Shown: one piece after another, positions 8,560-17,145 of the stretch | Numbering within the stretch: the stretch's first letter is position 1 | How the letters are laid out: each line of letters opens with the position of its first letter | From: Jejuia sp040720935 | Lineage (GTDB): Bacteria; Bacteroidota; Bacteroidia; Flavobacteriales; Flavobacteriaceae | Length of the DNA stretch: 64,000 nucleotides | Assembly: GCF_040720935.1 (NCBI RefSeq) | Contig: NZ_JBFDAE010000020.1 | Span: forward strand, 1-64,000 | Direction: 5' to 3' | Notes under the pieces: generated by a model | What the model saw: the letters and a program-made list of their open reading frames with translations, nothing else | What the model was told of the DNA's origin: nothing | The model's database searches: none | Position numbers and translations under genes: made by a program

Positions 8560-9492
8560 ATGACCCTGCCAAACCGCCACGGGGCAACGGATTCCTACCG
8601 TTATGGGTTCCAGGGGCAGGAGATGGATGATGAGGTTAAGGGGGAAGGGAATAGTTATAACTTCAAATACAGAATGCATGATGCTAGGGTGGGTCGGTTT
8701 TTTGCGGAAGATCCACTAGCAAGTAAATATCCTTGGAATAGTCCTTATGCCTTTAGTGAAAATAGAGTTATCCAATTTGTTGAATTAGAAGGTTTAGAAA
8801 TTGGAATGTCATATATATATTCGACTGTAAGTCCGAAAGCCTATCAAAAAACTGCAGAGGCTGTTTCTATCGAGACAATGCATTATACTTTAGATGGCAT
8901 TGGTTTAGTGCCTGGATTTGGTGAGCCAGCCGATGTATTAAACGGGGTTATTTATTCTTTTGAAGGTCAAAAACTTAATGCAACTTTAAGTTTTGGTTCA
9001 GCTGTACCATTTGCTGGATATGCCGCAGTAGCGACTAAATATAGTTTAAAAGCAGCAAAAAATTTAGGAAAAAACGTCTATAAATATGCTGGATTTGGGG
9101 GCGATGTAGTCTCTAGGTCAGATAAAGTAACTACCGTTTTGGGAAGGTATGTAGGAGGAATAGAGAAACTTAAAAAAATAGATGCATTTTCCGATTTAAA
9201 ATTAAACTTTTTAAACATAGATAATGAAACTATAGCTGTTGCTAAACAAGTTAAGGAGATGAGCGGTGAAGCCTTCGATTGGTTTAAAGATATTAATAAA
9301 CGTTTTTTAGATGAAGCTATTGAAAGAGGAGATGATATAAGATTGGTTTCCGATCCAAGTGATGCTAAAAATTTATTTTGGAACGGTAAAGATGCTAGTG
9401 AAGGACTGACAACTTTTGGAAAGGAAGTCGATTATTTAAAAGGAAATGATTTTGAAATAATAGGTAGTTCTATGGTGAAAAAAAGTAAATGA
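8560..9492 (+). CDS. Orphan Rhs tip, unnamed toxin domain shared with cassette 8
   Basis: Rhs remnant (1-80), then a Gly/Ala-rich pre-toxin segment (about 112-165, GLVPGFGEPADVLNGV). The C-terminal ~120 residues have TTVLGRYVGGIEKLKK, then W-F-K-D-INKRFLDEAIERGDDIRL (from Trp241) and a Lys/Glu-rich TTFGKEVDYLK end. The same pattern occurs in cassette 8 (LGSFPDYIQMAKK, WNINKVFLDKVARQGDEI, LKKEIKYL). I do not know a name for this domain. Stop TGA at 9490-9492. Confidence 0.65.
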   Translation: MTLPNRHGATDSYRYGFQGQEMDDEVKGEGNSYNFKYRMHDARVGRFFAEDPLASKYPWNSPYAFSENRVIQFVELEGLEIGMSYIYSTVSPKAYQKTAEAVSIETMHYTLDGIGLVPGFGEPADVLNGVIYSFEGQKLNATLSFGSAVPFAGYAAVATKYSLKAAKNLGKNVYKYAGFGGDVVSRSDKVTTVLGRYVGGIEKLKKIDAFSDLKLNFLNIDNETIAVAKQVKEMSGEAFDWFKDINKRFLDEAIERGDDIRLVSDPSDAKNLFWNGKDASEGLTTFGKEVDYLKGNDFEIIGSSMVKKSK

Positions 9493-9493
9493 T

Positions 9494-10021
9494 ATGCATG
9501 GTTATAGTGAATTTAAGGAAGATATTATAAGTATCTTTCAAGAACAGATAGTAAAACATCAATTAATTGTTAAGTTTGAATATGAAAATTCAAATAAAAT
9601 TTATTTTGTACGGCTTTATAATCCTGATTTTGCTCTAGATTTTAGCTTAGATAGAATGGATCTTCTTGTTGAAATTATTAACCCTCGAAATCAGGATTCG
9701 TTCACTTTTAACGATGTAATCCATTGTCTATATCCTTCTAGGGATTTAGTTATAAAAGGCAATACCTCTCCTAAAAACACAAGAAAATTTATTAAAAGTC
9801 AATTGAATTCATGTTCAGAATTATTGGATCAGTATATGCAAGGTGTTGTATTTGGAGATTTTAGTTGGAGTTCTGTTTTAAAAAATACTGAAGAACAAAA
9901 AAAGACAATGTTGGCAAAAATTATGAGTCTTGATTATAATCATCCTTTATATAAAGAAACTATTGGAGGGAATAAAGATTGGTTTGAAAAGGCAAGAAGA
10001 TATTTCGGAGATATAAAGTAG
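9494..10021 (+). CDS. Putative immunity protein for cassette 5
   Basis: 175 residues, ATG one base after the toxin stop. It starts with a helix (EFKEDIISIFQEQI) followed by alternating strands (IYFVRLYNPDFALDFSLDR). There is no signal peptide, so it should be cytoplasmic. Its N-terminal layout resembles the immunity protein of cassette 8, which follows a related toxin, although identity is low. Role inferred from position. Confidence 0.65.
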   Translation: MHGYSEFKEDIISIFQEQIVKHQLIVKFEYENSNKIYFVRLYNPDFALDFSLDRMDLLVEIINPRNQDSFTFNDVIHCLYPSRDLVIKGNTSPKNTRKFIKSQLNSCSELLDQYMQGVVFGDFSWSSVLKNTEEQKKTMLAKIMSLDYNHPLYKETIGGNKDWFEKARRYFGDIK

Positions 10022-10050
10022 TCTTGCCGCTCTAGTGGATATAATTACCC

Positions 10051-10333
10051 CCAGCTAGTCCTCGTATCGGCTAGCGCTTCGTCTTTGACGAGTGCCGTAC
10101 CGAGTAAGCGTACCAAATATGTTTTAAGTGTCTCCTAACGGGACGTTTCTTCGTTTCAAGACACACTTTTCAAAATCAAAATAAAGCCCTATTTTTAACC
10201 TGTATTTTTACCGTTTTGGTACTTACAAAACGTATCAAAAACGCAAAATATGGTTAGTTTTTAATGTATTTAAAAACACAAACGTTCTTATACATAAAGC
10301 CTTTGCTGGTGTTTTGATTATCCTGCCTTCGGA
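10051..10333 (+). repeat. Cassette 6 leader: H block plus conserved leader
   Basis: H block 10051-10109, leader to 10333. The segment just before the start reads GATTATCCTGCCTTCGGA, giving D-Y-P-A-F-G-M. This is closer to the usual Rhs YYPFGM than in other cassettes, and a TAA further upstream closes the frame. Confidence 0.85.
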
Positions 10334-11401
10334 ATGACCCTGCCCAATCGTAGAGGTAGCGTGGATTCCTATCGTTATGGCTTCCAAGGACAGGAGAAAG
10401 ATGATGAAGTTAAAGGGGAAGGCAATAGCTATGATTATGGAGCTAGATTCCATGACCCAAGAGTCGGGAGGTGGCTAAGTTTAGATGCGGTTAGTAAAAC
10501 TTACCAAGGGAATTATAACTTTGCTAGCAATAGCCCCATAATGTTTATCGACAAAGGAGGAGATGATTATTATTATTATTATGATGCTATAACTAATAGT
10601 ATTTATGTCATAAGGAATGGAGCTCCTCATAGATTCTTCTTCACAGAATACATTTTTAATGACCCTAAAAACAATGGAGTACAAGTTGGGTCTCCTATTG
10701 TAAATCAATATCCTCTTGGAAGTGACCAGGTGGCTAAGTTGCTTTTTGAAAATAATGTAGTTTTTAGAGATGCTCTTAAGCGTGCAAAAGGAGAGGATTA
10801 TAATAAAATTTATAACAGCTATAGAAATTTGAGCGATGAAGAAGCTGGAAAGGTTATTGCTGTTATGATGGCTGCACCAGCAGTTGTGGTAGTAGGATTA
10901 GAGGTAATAGCAGCATATGGTACGCAAACTGTTTTAACTTTCCTTGCAGAAGAAAGTTTAGAATATACTATTGAGTCTATAACAGGAGTCCCTGTCATTA
11001 TGGATCCAATTGACATAATAGAACATGGTTTTAAAAAAGTATTAAGATCGCAAGTTAAAGAGCAATTTGTTGAAAAATATGGCAAGGAAAAACTTAAAGA
11101 TATGGGTTCATATACTATTGTTTTTAAAGATGGAACTAAATACCATGGAAAAGGCAACCTTGAAGAGGCAATTTCTGCTTCAGCCCGAAAATCAAAAAAC
11201 CCAGAAGATGTAATAGCAAATTTTGATTGGACTCCCTCTTCAAAAAACACAAATGCAGATGGATTTGTTGATGAAGCAAAGAAACTTAATAATGACCCTG
11301 GTGGATATAAAAATACAAATAACCGAAACCTTAGAGATTCTCCAGGGAATAGAAAATACAAAGATGATTACGATAAAAAATATGGTAAAAAGGGCAGTTA
11401 A
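10334..11401 (+). CDS. Orphan Rhs tip with GIY-YIG/URI-like nuclease toxin
   Basis: The Rhs remnant diverges after NSYDYGARFHDPRVGRW, and a Tyr-rich stretch follows (79-83). Ala/Val-rich helices at 173-205 may be a translocation or linker segment. The last ~100 residues show GSYTIVF...TKYHGKG (Tyr260, Tyr270, Gly272), Arg285, a conserved-looking Glu314 and a RDSPGNRKY end. The two Tyr-Gly elements followed by Arg and Glu fit the GIY-YIG (URI) nuclease plan found in polymorphic toxins. The immunity gene is a leucine-rich protein. Confidence 0.6.
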   Translation: MTLPNRRGSVDSYRYGFQGQEKDDEVKGEGNSYDYGARFHDPRVGRWLSLDAVSKTYQGNYNFASNSPIMFIDKGGDDYYYYYDAITNSIYVIRNGAPHRFFFTEYIFNDPKNNGVQVGSPIVNQYPLGSDQVAKLLFENNVVFRDALKRAKGEDYNKIYNSYRNLSDEEAGKVIAVMMAAPAVVVVGLEVIAAYGTQTVLTFLAEESLEYTIESITGVPVIMDPIDIIEHGFKKVLRSQVKEQFVEKYGKEKLKDMGSYTIVFKDGTKYHGKGNLEEAISASARKSKNPEDVIANFDWTPSSKNTNADGFVDEAKKLNNDPGGYKNTNNRNLRDSPGNRKYKDDYDKKYGKKGS

Positions 11402-11407
11402 TACAAT

Positions 11408-12253
11408 ATGAAGGTTGAGATATATAAAGATTTAGATTATGAATACTTGAGAATAGACTCGTCAAGGTTGGATGATTATATAAGTTATATAAACAAAAAT
11501 AAAATCAAGAATCTTGATATAAATAGTGTCTCAGGATATTATTTAAAAGATGTTAACTTTTTAGAGTTTTGTCCAAGTATTGAGGTTATATCTATCACGG
11601 ATAGAGATATTGATATAGACGGGATAAAACACTTGAAAAATCTAAGAGTTTTAATTAGTAATTCAAACCCAAAGTCAGAATTTGATTTAAGTTTTTTTAC
11701 AAGCCTAAAATCACTAAGTATCGATTGGAACAGAAAATGGCTTAATATATCAAAGTGTTTGCATCTAAAATCGTTAAGACTTTGGAACTATGACCAAGAT
11801 AACTTAATATATTTCCAAAAATTAAAAAAACTGGAAACACTTTCTTTAAGCGATAGCAGTATATCTTCACTTTATGGAATTGAGAATTTAAAAATGCTGT
11901 CTAAATTTGAGGGATACCACCTAAGAAAGTTAATTCAAATTAGTATTGATGGGGAAATAATTAATTTAAGAGAGATGCACTTAGAATATTGTAGAAAAAT
12001 CGAAAATTTTCAAGATATATCGAAAATAAAGGGGTTGATGAAGTTATCATTAATCTATTGTTCTAAAAAGATTAGAAGTATAGGTTTTATTGATAATTTA
12101 CCTAAATTAGTTGAGTTCAACTTAAAAGGAACTTTTATAGAAGATTGTGATACTAGCTTTTTTTCAAAATTAGAAATGTTTTATTTTGACAATAAAAAGA
12201 ATTATAATTATAGTTACAAGGACTTGATTTTGCCAAAACTTAAGCGAAAGTAA
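11408..12253 (+). CDS. Leucine-rich-repeat immunity candidate
   Basis: 281 residues, 6 bp after the toxin stop. Repeated L-x-x-L-x-L/I-x-x segments run from about residue 60 to 265 (LKNLRVLI, LTSLKSLSI-type, LKKLETLSLSDSSI, LPKLVEFNLKG), giving roughly eight irregular repeats. No signal peptide. An LRR solenoid could wrap the nuclease domain. The immunity role is inferred from its position in the cassette. Confidence 0.7.
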   Translation: MKVEIYKDLDYEYLRIDSSRLDDYISYINKNKIKNLDINSVSGYYLKDVNFLEFCPSIEVISITDRDIDIDGIKHLKNLRVLISNSNPKSEFDLSFFTSLKSLSIDWNRKWLNISKCLHLKSLRLWNYDQDNLIYFQKLKKLETLSLSDSSISSLYGIENLKMLSKFEGYHLRKLIQISIDGEIINLREMHLEYCRKIENFQDISKIKGLMKLSLIYCSKKIRSIGFIDNLPKLVEFNLKGTFIEDCDTSFFSKLEMFYFDNKKNYNYSYKDLILPKLKRK

Positions 12254-12257
12254 GCCC

Positions 12258-12539
12258 CCAGCTAGTCCTCGTATCGGCTAGCGCTTCGTCTTTGACGAGT
12301 GCCGTACCGAGTAAGCGTACCAATATGTTTTAAGTGTCTCCTAACGGGACGTTTCTTCGTTTCAAGACACACTTTTCAAAATCAAAATAAAGCCCTATTT
12401 TTACTAAACATTTTTGCCATTTTGGTACATGTATAATGTATCGAAAAAGCAAAAAATGGTAAGTTTTTAAGGTATTTAAAAACACGAACGTTCTTATACA
12501 TAAAGCCTTTAGAGGTGTTTTGATTAGGCTTACTTCGGA
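12258..12539 (+). repeat. Cassette 7 leader: H block plus conserved leader
   Basis: H block 12258-12316, leader to 12539. The leader stem is TTGCCATTTT with AAAATGGTAA (one G-T pair), intermediate between the forms in cassettes 4 and 5. The segment before the start reads CCTTTAGAGGTG rather than CCTTTGCGGGTG. Confidence 0.85.
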
Positions 12540-13562
12540 ATGACCCTGCCTAATCGTAGTGGTGGTAGCCCGGGGGCTTACCGTTATGGCTTCCAAGGGC
12601 AGGAAATGGATGATGAGGTTAAGGGGGAAGGGAATTCTGTAAATTACAAGTATAGGATGCATGACCCACGTGTGGGTAGGTTTTTTGCTGTTGACCCTTT
12701 AGCCACAACTTATCCATGGAATAGTCCCTACGCATTTAGTGAAAATAGAGTGATAGACGGAGTTGATTTAGAGGGTTTAGAATTTCAACAAACAATAGGA
12801 GGACCTCGAGAACCAACTCTTGGTGAGTCAATTGACCCAATATTTGCTATCCAATCTGGTTATACAGCAGTAGGTAATACAGCTAGAAAAGCCTGGGCTA
12901 AGGCTATGGGAGAAACAGAATATACTAGAGTAACATTAAAAATTCAAGATTACTACGATGTGCAGTATAAGATGAACACTATAGGGATTTATTATGAATA
13001 TCAATTAGTTAGTGTTTATAATGATAATCCAGTTAATAGTGTTTTAGATACTGTAGAAGTTTTAGGAAACGCAGTAGGGATGGGAGGACCATTTCGAAGT
13101 ATGACAAAAGGAATTGGGGTTTTTGCTAAAACAACAGGTAGAGGGACTTTATTAAGTAGAATTGCAGAAGGAGCATTTGATTCTTGGAAAAACTTGATGC
13201 CTAATTCTATAAAATCAGAACTTGATAGAGCTGCACATTTAGGAGTTGAAGTTTTAGATTTAGGAAGTGATAAGTTTGATGACATGATAGCTGAAGGCCC
13301 TATGAAGTTTATTGTTGACAAGAGTGGCAATATGAAGATTATGAATAAATTTAAAAATGGAGAAGAAATATCACATACGGTCTTATCTCAAGGAGAAGAT
13401 GTATTAGCCGCAGGAGAAATAATGTTGGCAGGCTCTAAATGGACTGGGTATTATGTGCTTGAAATCACTAATCATAGTGGGCATTATCAGCCAAGTGAAA
13501 AGAGCTTGGAAATAGCAAAAGAAGTTATAGAAGAAAGTCTTGAAATCTTGAATGAATTTTAA
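12540..13562 (+). CDS. Orphan Rhs tip with unrecognised SGHYxPS toxin domain
   Basis: The Rhs remnant (1-80) carries a two-residue insertion (SGGSPGAYRYGF), also in cassette 8. The C-terminal ~100 residues have I-S-H-T-V-L-S-Q-G (His279), VLAAGEIMLAG, a Tyr-rich strand and NHSGHYQPSEKSLEIA (SGHYQPS at 313-319). I have seen similar His...AGE...SGHY patterns in bacterial effector-like proteins but cannot name the family or reaction. Conserved His and Tyr residues suggest an enzyme. Start at the FGM methionine. Confidence 0.6.
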   Translation: MTLPNRSGGSPGAYRYGFQGQEMDDEVKGEGNSVNYKYRMHDPRVGRFFAVDPLATTYPWNSPYAFSENRVIDGVDLEGLEFQQTIGGPREPTLGESIDPIFAIQSGYTAVGNTARKAWAKAMGETEYTRVTLKIQDYYDVQYKMNTIGIYYEYQLVSVYNDNPVNSVLDTVEVLGNAVGMGGPFRSMTKGIGVFAKTTGRGTLLSRIAEGAFDSWKNLMPNSIKSELDRAAHLGVEVLDLGSDKFDDMIAEGPMKFIVDKSGNMKIMNKFKNGEEISHTVLSQGEDVLAAGEIMLAGSKWTGYYVLEITNHSGHYQPSEKSLEIAKEVIEESLEILNEF

Positions 13563-13567
13563 TAATT

Positions 13568-14071
13568 ATGAACTCAAAAGAAATAATAATTAAAGATTTA
13601 TCTATTATAAGAGAAAAAATTAATAAAGATTTTTTTGAAGAAAAGGAACTTGTTATTTTCTATAAATACTATTACTCCTTTATGGTAGAAATTAGTAGAG
13701 ATTATAATTCTAGGTTAGAATCTTATAAAATTTGCGTATTAATCTTGGAGAATTTGTTGCGATTAAGAAAGAACAAATCCAAATCAAGTATTAGGTTAGA
13801 TTTGTTAAATTGTCTTTACTATGGCTATCTGAATTTTAATTTAGTATCTAATAAGGTCATCATAAGTTCTTATTTTGTTGAGAATTATAATTTATATGAA
13901 GAAATTCTAGAAAGAGATACTATTAAAATAGAAGAGCTTAAGGAAATTACTTCCTTAAAATTTGAATATAAGATATATAAAAAAGTAATGATTTTAGAAA
14001 AAGAAGATCAAATTAGTGGTTTTCTTAAATTAGAAGAGTTTAATCTAAATGATAAAAAGGTAATAATATAG
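13568..14071 (+). CDS. Putative immunity protein for cassette 7
   Basis: 167 residues, 5 bp after the toxin stop. Very Lys, Glu and Ile rich and predicted mostly helical, with several Tyr-rich helices (FYKYYYSFMVEISRDY). There is no signal peptide, so it should be cytoplasmic. No family recognised. Confidence 0.65.
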   Translation: MNSKEIIIKDLSIIREKINKDFFEEKELVIFYKYYYSFMVEISRDYNSRLESYKICVLILENLLRLRKNKSKSSIRLDLLNCLYYGYLNFNLVSNKVIISSYFVENYNLYEEILERDTIKIEELKEITSLKFEYKIYKKVMILEKEDQISGFLKLEEFNLNDKKVII

Positions 14072-14148
14072 TCCTTACACTACATGTAGTCTTTGGTAGT
14101 GGCTGCAAAGATTAGTAGATAGGTTTGAAAGATAAGTTATAATGCATC

Positions 14149-14455
14149 CCAGATAGTCCTCGTATCGGCTAGCCCCTGCTAGTCCTCGTGTCGGCTAGCG
14201 CTCCGTCTTTGACGAGTGCCGTCCGAGTAAGCGTACCAAATATGTTTTAAGTGTCTCCTAACGGGACGTTTCTTCGTTTCAAGACACACTTTCCAAAATC
14301 AAAATAAAGCCCTATTTTTACTCTATATTTTACCGTTTTAGTGCATGCAAAACGTGCCAAAAAAGCAAAAAAAGGTAAGTTTTTAAGGTATTTAAAAACA
14401 CGAACGTTCTTATACATAAAGCCTTTGCGGGTGTTTTGATTAGGCTTCCTTCGGA
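14149..14455 (+). repeat. Cassette 8 leader with duplicated half H block
   Basis: A partial H copy (CCAGATAGTCC...GGCTAGC, 14149-14174) is followed by a nearly complete second copy ending at 14232 with small changes (GTGTCGG, CTCCGTC, loss of two bases in CCGTCCGAG). The leader continues to 14455 and is nearly identical to that of cassette 2. Confidence 0.8.
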
Positions 14456-15487
14456 ATGACCCTGCCTAATCGTAGTGGTGGTAGCCCGGGCTCATACCGT
14501 TATGGCTTCCAAGGGCAGGAAAAAGATGATGAAGTTAAAGGGGAAGGGAATTCTGTAAATTATAAATATAGGATGCATGACTCACGTGTGGGTAGGTTTT
14601 TTGCGGTTGACCATTTGACTCTGAGTTACCCATACTATACCCCTTATAGTTTCAGCGGAAATAAAGTTATTGCTTTTGGAGAAATTGAAGGATTAGAAGA
14701 AGGTTGGGTTATCAATGGAGAAGAAGTTGTGAAATTAGAAGGTCCTACCGAAGAAGTACTGAATTCATTTGCCACTCAAGAATTAGCTCAAGCAGCTCAA
14801 AGTATTGGAATGCAAACTCCTTCAATGATGGATTCGTATATGAAATTCCTATATAACAATCCATCAACTCCATATACAAAACCAGCAACAGTAACCTGTA
14901 ATTGTGCTACTTGCTTTATAAATGCAAGACCAAATACTATGCTTGGAGGGAAATATTCCATTGGTGGAAATATTGGTGTAGGAATTATGGAAGCTCCAAG
15001 TGTAATTCTTCCAGAAATAGCATTTGCTAAATTAGGACGGGCTTATCAGATTTGGAAATCCTCAAAACTTGCAACTCAAACTATAAAGAATGCTAATAAT
15101 TTAGTTCATCCTGAATTTATTAATAATGCTGACGAGGCATTTGATATATATATTGCTGCACAAAAAAAAGCAGTAGCAAATGTTAATAATTCAGGAAAAA
15201 CTATCTTAGGCTCTTTTCCTGATTATATTCAAATGGCTAAAAAGAATGAAAGTAGTTATTTTGATATTGGTGCAACTTGGGATGCACTTGCAAAGAATGG
15301 CCAAAATGTGTGGAATATTAACAAGGTTTTTTTGGACAAGGTTGCTAGACAAGGAGATGAAATTATCATTACACTAGGTAAAAATAAAGAACCAGGAAAG
15401 TATCTAAAAAAAGAAATAAAATATTTAATAGAAGAAAAAGGATATATATGGAAAAATGCAGAAAAAACAATTTTAACACCAAAATAG
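14456..15487 (+). CDS. Orphan Rhs tip, unnamed toxin domain related to cassette 5
   Basis: Rhs remnant (1-80), with a linker homologous to that of cassette 1 (GLEEGWVINGEE versus GLEEYWVIYGDK, and MEAPSVILPEI / IWKSSKLATQTIKNANN versus the matching part of cassette 1), but the toxin differs. The C-terminal ~95 residues share the plan of cassette 5: TILGSFPDYIQMAKK, SSYFDIG, WNINKVFLDKVARQGDEI, LKKEIKYLIEEKGY. Function unknown. A Cys-rich CNCATC at 148-153 in the linker could bind metal or be incidental. Confidence 0.65.
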   Translation: MTLPNRSGGSPGSYRYGFQGQEKDDEVKGEGNSVNYKYRMHDSRVGRFFAVDHLTLSYPYYTPYSFSGNKVIAFGEIEGLEEGWVINGEEVVKLEGPTEEVLNSFATQELAQAAQSIGMQTPSMMDSYMKFLYNNPSTPYTKPATVTCNCATCFINARPNTMLGGKYSIGGNIGVGIMEAPSVILPEIAFAKLGRAYQIWKSSKLATQTIKNANNLVHPEFINNADEAFDIYIAAQKKAVANVNNSGKTILGSFPDYIQMAKKNESSYFDIGATWDALAKNGQNVWNINKVFLDKVARQGDEIIITLGKNKEPGKYLKKEIKYLIEEKGYIWKNAEKTILTPK

Positions 15488-15493
15488 AGGTTT

Positions 15494-15871
15494 ATGAGAG
15501 ACTTAAAAGGCATAATATCTGATTTGTATAGTTTTTCAAAAAAACATGAGCTAAAAGAAATTACGAATATTAATAATGGTTCTAACCTTCAAATGATTTT
15601 CTCAAATAATAATGTACAAATAGAATTTTTAAGAGATAAAGGAGAGTTTTCTACGTATATTAATTTTTTAAAAATTCCAACAAAAAGAGATTTATATAGT
15701 TTAAATATCATTGCAGAAATATTATCCAATGAAAACATTAGAGACACTAACCATTTAAATCAATTAAATTATCTTCAGGAGTACTGGTCTTCAATCTTTG
15801 ATTTATTTAAAAACGATGTTAAGGTAGATGAAAAATATGATGTAATATTTAATAAGTTATTTGATTGGTAA
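15494..15871 (+). CDS. Putative immunity protein for cassette 8
   Basis: 125 residues, 6 bp after the toxin stop. The N-terminal helix plus strand pattern (IISDLYSFSKKHEL, then NLQMIFSNNNVQIEF) resembles the immunity protein of cassette 5. Cytoplasmic by absence of a signal. The next H block is cut to 16 bp immediately after this gene. Confidence 0.65.
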   Translation: MRDLKGIISDLYSFSKKHELKEITNINNGSNLQMIFSNNNVQIEFLRDKGEFSTYINFLKIPTKRDLYSLNIIAEILSNENIRDTNHLNQLNYLQEYWSSIFDLFKNDVKVDEKYDVIFNKLFDW

Positions 15872-15877
15872 CCTCCT

Positions 15878-16120
15878 GCCGTACCGAGTAAGCAAGTGCC
15901 AAATATATGTAGAGCGTCTCCAAGCGGGACGTTTCTTTGTTTCAAACCACACTTACCAAAAACCAAAATAAAGCCCTATTTTTATATCATATTTTTACTG
16001 TTTTAGTGCTTATAATACATACCAAAAACGCAAAAAATGGTAAGTTTTTAATATATTAAAAAACACAAACGTTCTTATACATAAAGCCTTTTGAGGTGTT
16101 TTGATTAGACTACCTTTGGA
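15878..16120 (+). repeat. Cassette 9 leader with truncated H block
   Basis: Only the last 16 bp of the H block remain (GCCGTACCGAGTAAGC, 15878-15893). The leader runs to 16120 with the TTACTG/TGGTAA stem-loop form of cassette 1. The segment before the start reads CCTTTTGAGGTG. Confidence 0.8.
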
Positions 16121-17143
16121 ATGACCTTGCCAAACAGGCGTGGCGGTGACCCTGACACATATAGATATAGCTTCCAAGGACAGGAAATGGATGACGCCAT
16201 TAAGGGGGAAGGAAATAGCTTGAATTACAAGTATAGGATGCATGACCCTAGGGTTGGGCGGTTTTTTGCGGTTGACCCTTTAACTAAAGATTATCCTTAT
16301 AACTCTCCATATGCATTTAGTGAAAACAGGGTTATAGATGCTATTGAATTAGAAGGGCTTGAAGCATTTTTTATTCATGGAACAGTAATCGCTCCATATG
16401 GATTAAATTTTGGAACTCATATGTTTAGAAAGGGACAATCTGGAGTTAGAGGTCTAACACCTTTATTAGGTAATAGAACTAGCGATGTTGGTTTTAAATG
16501 GACTGGTGAAAATTCTGATTATGGAAGAACCCATGCCGGAGCAAGGTTAGCTGAGTATATTATTGATAATAGAAAACCAGGTGAACCAATAAGCATCGTT
16601 GGGCATAGTCACGGAGGTAATGTAGCTATAGAGGCAGCTAATATTTTAGTTAAGAAACACAAAATTAACCCTAATAATATAAATATAGTTGCCTTAAATA
16701 CTCCTCGACAGAGTGATATAGAAATAAGTTCTGAAGCATCTCAAGCTAGTTTAATTAGTATTAGTGCTAAAGGAGATTTAATTCAAAGTATTGGAAGTGA
16801 TGCCTGGGACGGTAATATTTCAGTACTTGACTCAGATATTGCTATATCTTATGACGATAAAATAAATGGTGTAGATGTAAATCACATTGGTCCAGCTAGT
16901 ATTAATGTTAATGAATGGTTGCCAAAGTTAGAAACAGCAATTAAACAAAGAGAGAAAGAAAAAAACCAGTATATTGAAAAGTTATCCAATTTTTATGAAG
17001 AAAACGGCGATACTTATGGGTTTAATGAAGACACTGGTAAGCTTTATGAGTTGTCAAAAGAAGAGTTTTCTCAAAATAAAAAAGAGTTTATAAATAAGAG
17101 GTTAAAAGAAGAAGGCTATAAAGAGAGCTCTAAGAAACTTTAA
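16121..17143 (+). CDS. Orphan Rhs tip with alpha/beta-hydrolase (lipase-like) toxin
   Basis: After the Rhs remnant (1-80) an alpha/beta-hydrolase domain begins at once: FFIHGT (84-88, oxyanion region), ISIVGHSHGGN with the nucleophile elbow G-H-S-H-G (Ser163), AKGDLIQSIG (candidate Asp219) and NHIGP (candidate His255). This fits lipase-type effectors that attack membrane phospholipids, acting from the periplasm. A charged coiled tail follows to 340. The lipoprotein immunity gene 2 bp downstream supports a periplasmic site of action. Confidence 0.75.
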   Translation: MTLPNRRGGDPDTYRYSFQGQEMDDAIKGEGNSLNYKYRMHDPRVGRFFAVDPLTKDYPYNSPYAFSENRVIDAIELEGLEAFFIHGTVIAPYGLNFGTHMFRKGQSGVRGLTPLLGNRTSDVGFKWTGENSDYGRTHAGARLAEYIIDNRKPGEPISIVGHSHGGNVAIEAANILVKKHKINPNNINIVALNTPRQSDIEISSEASQASLISISAKGDLIQSIGSDAWDGNISVLDSDIAISYDDKINGVDVNHIGPASINVNEWLPKLETAIKQREKEKNQYIEKLSNFYEENGDTYGFNEDTGKLYELSKEEFSQNKKEFINKRLKEEGYKESSKKL

Positions 17144-17145
17144 TT

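Noticed and set aside
355..14232. H blocks as a CRISPR array
   Set aside because: Copies are 1-2 kb apart with genes between them and have no short uniform spacers.
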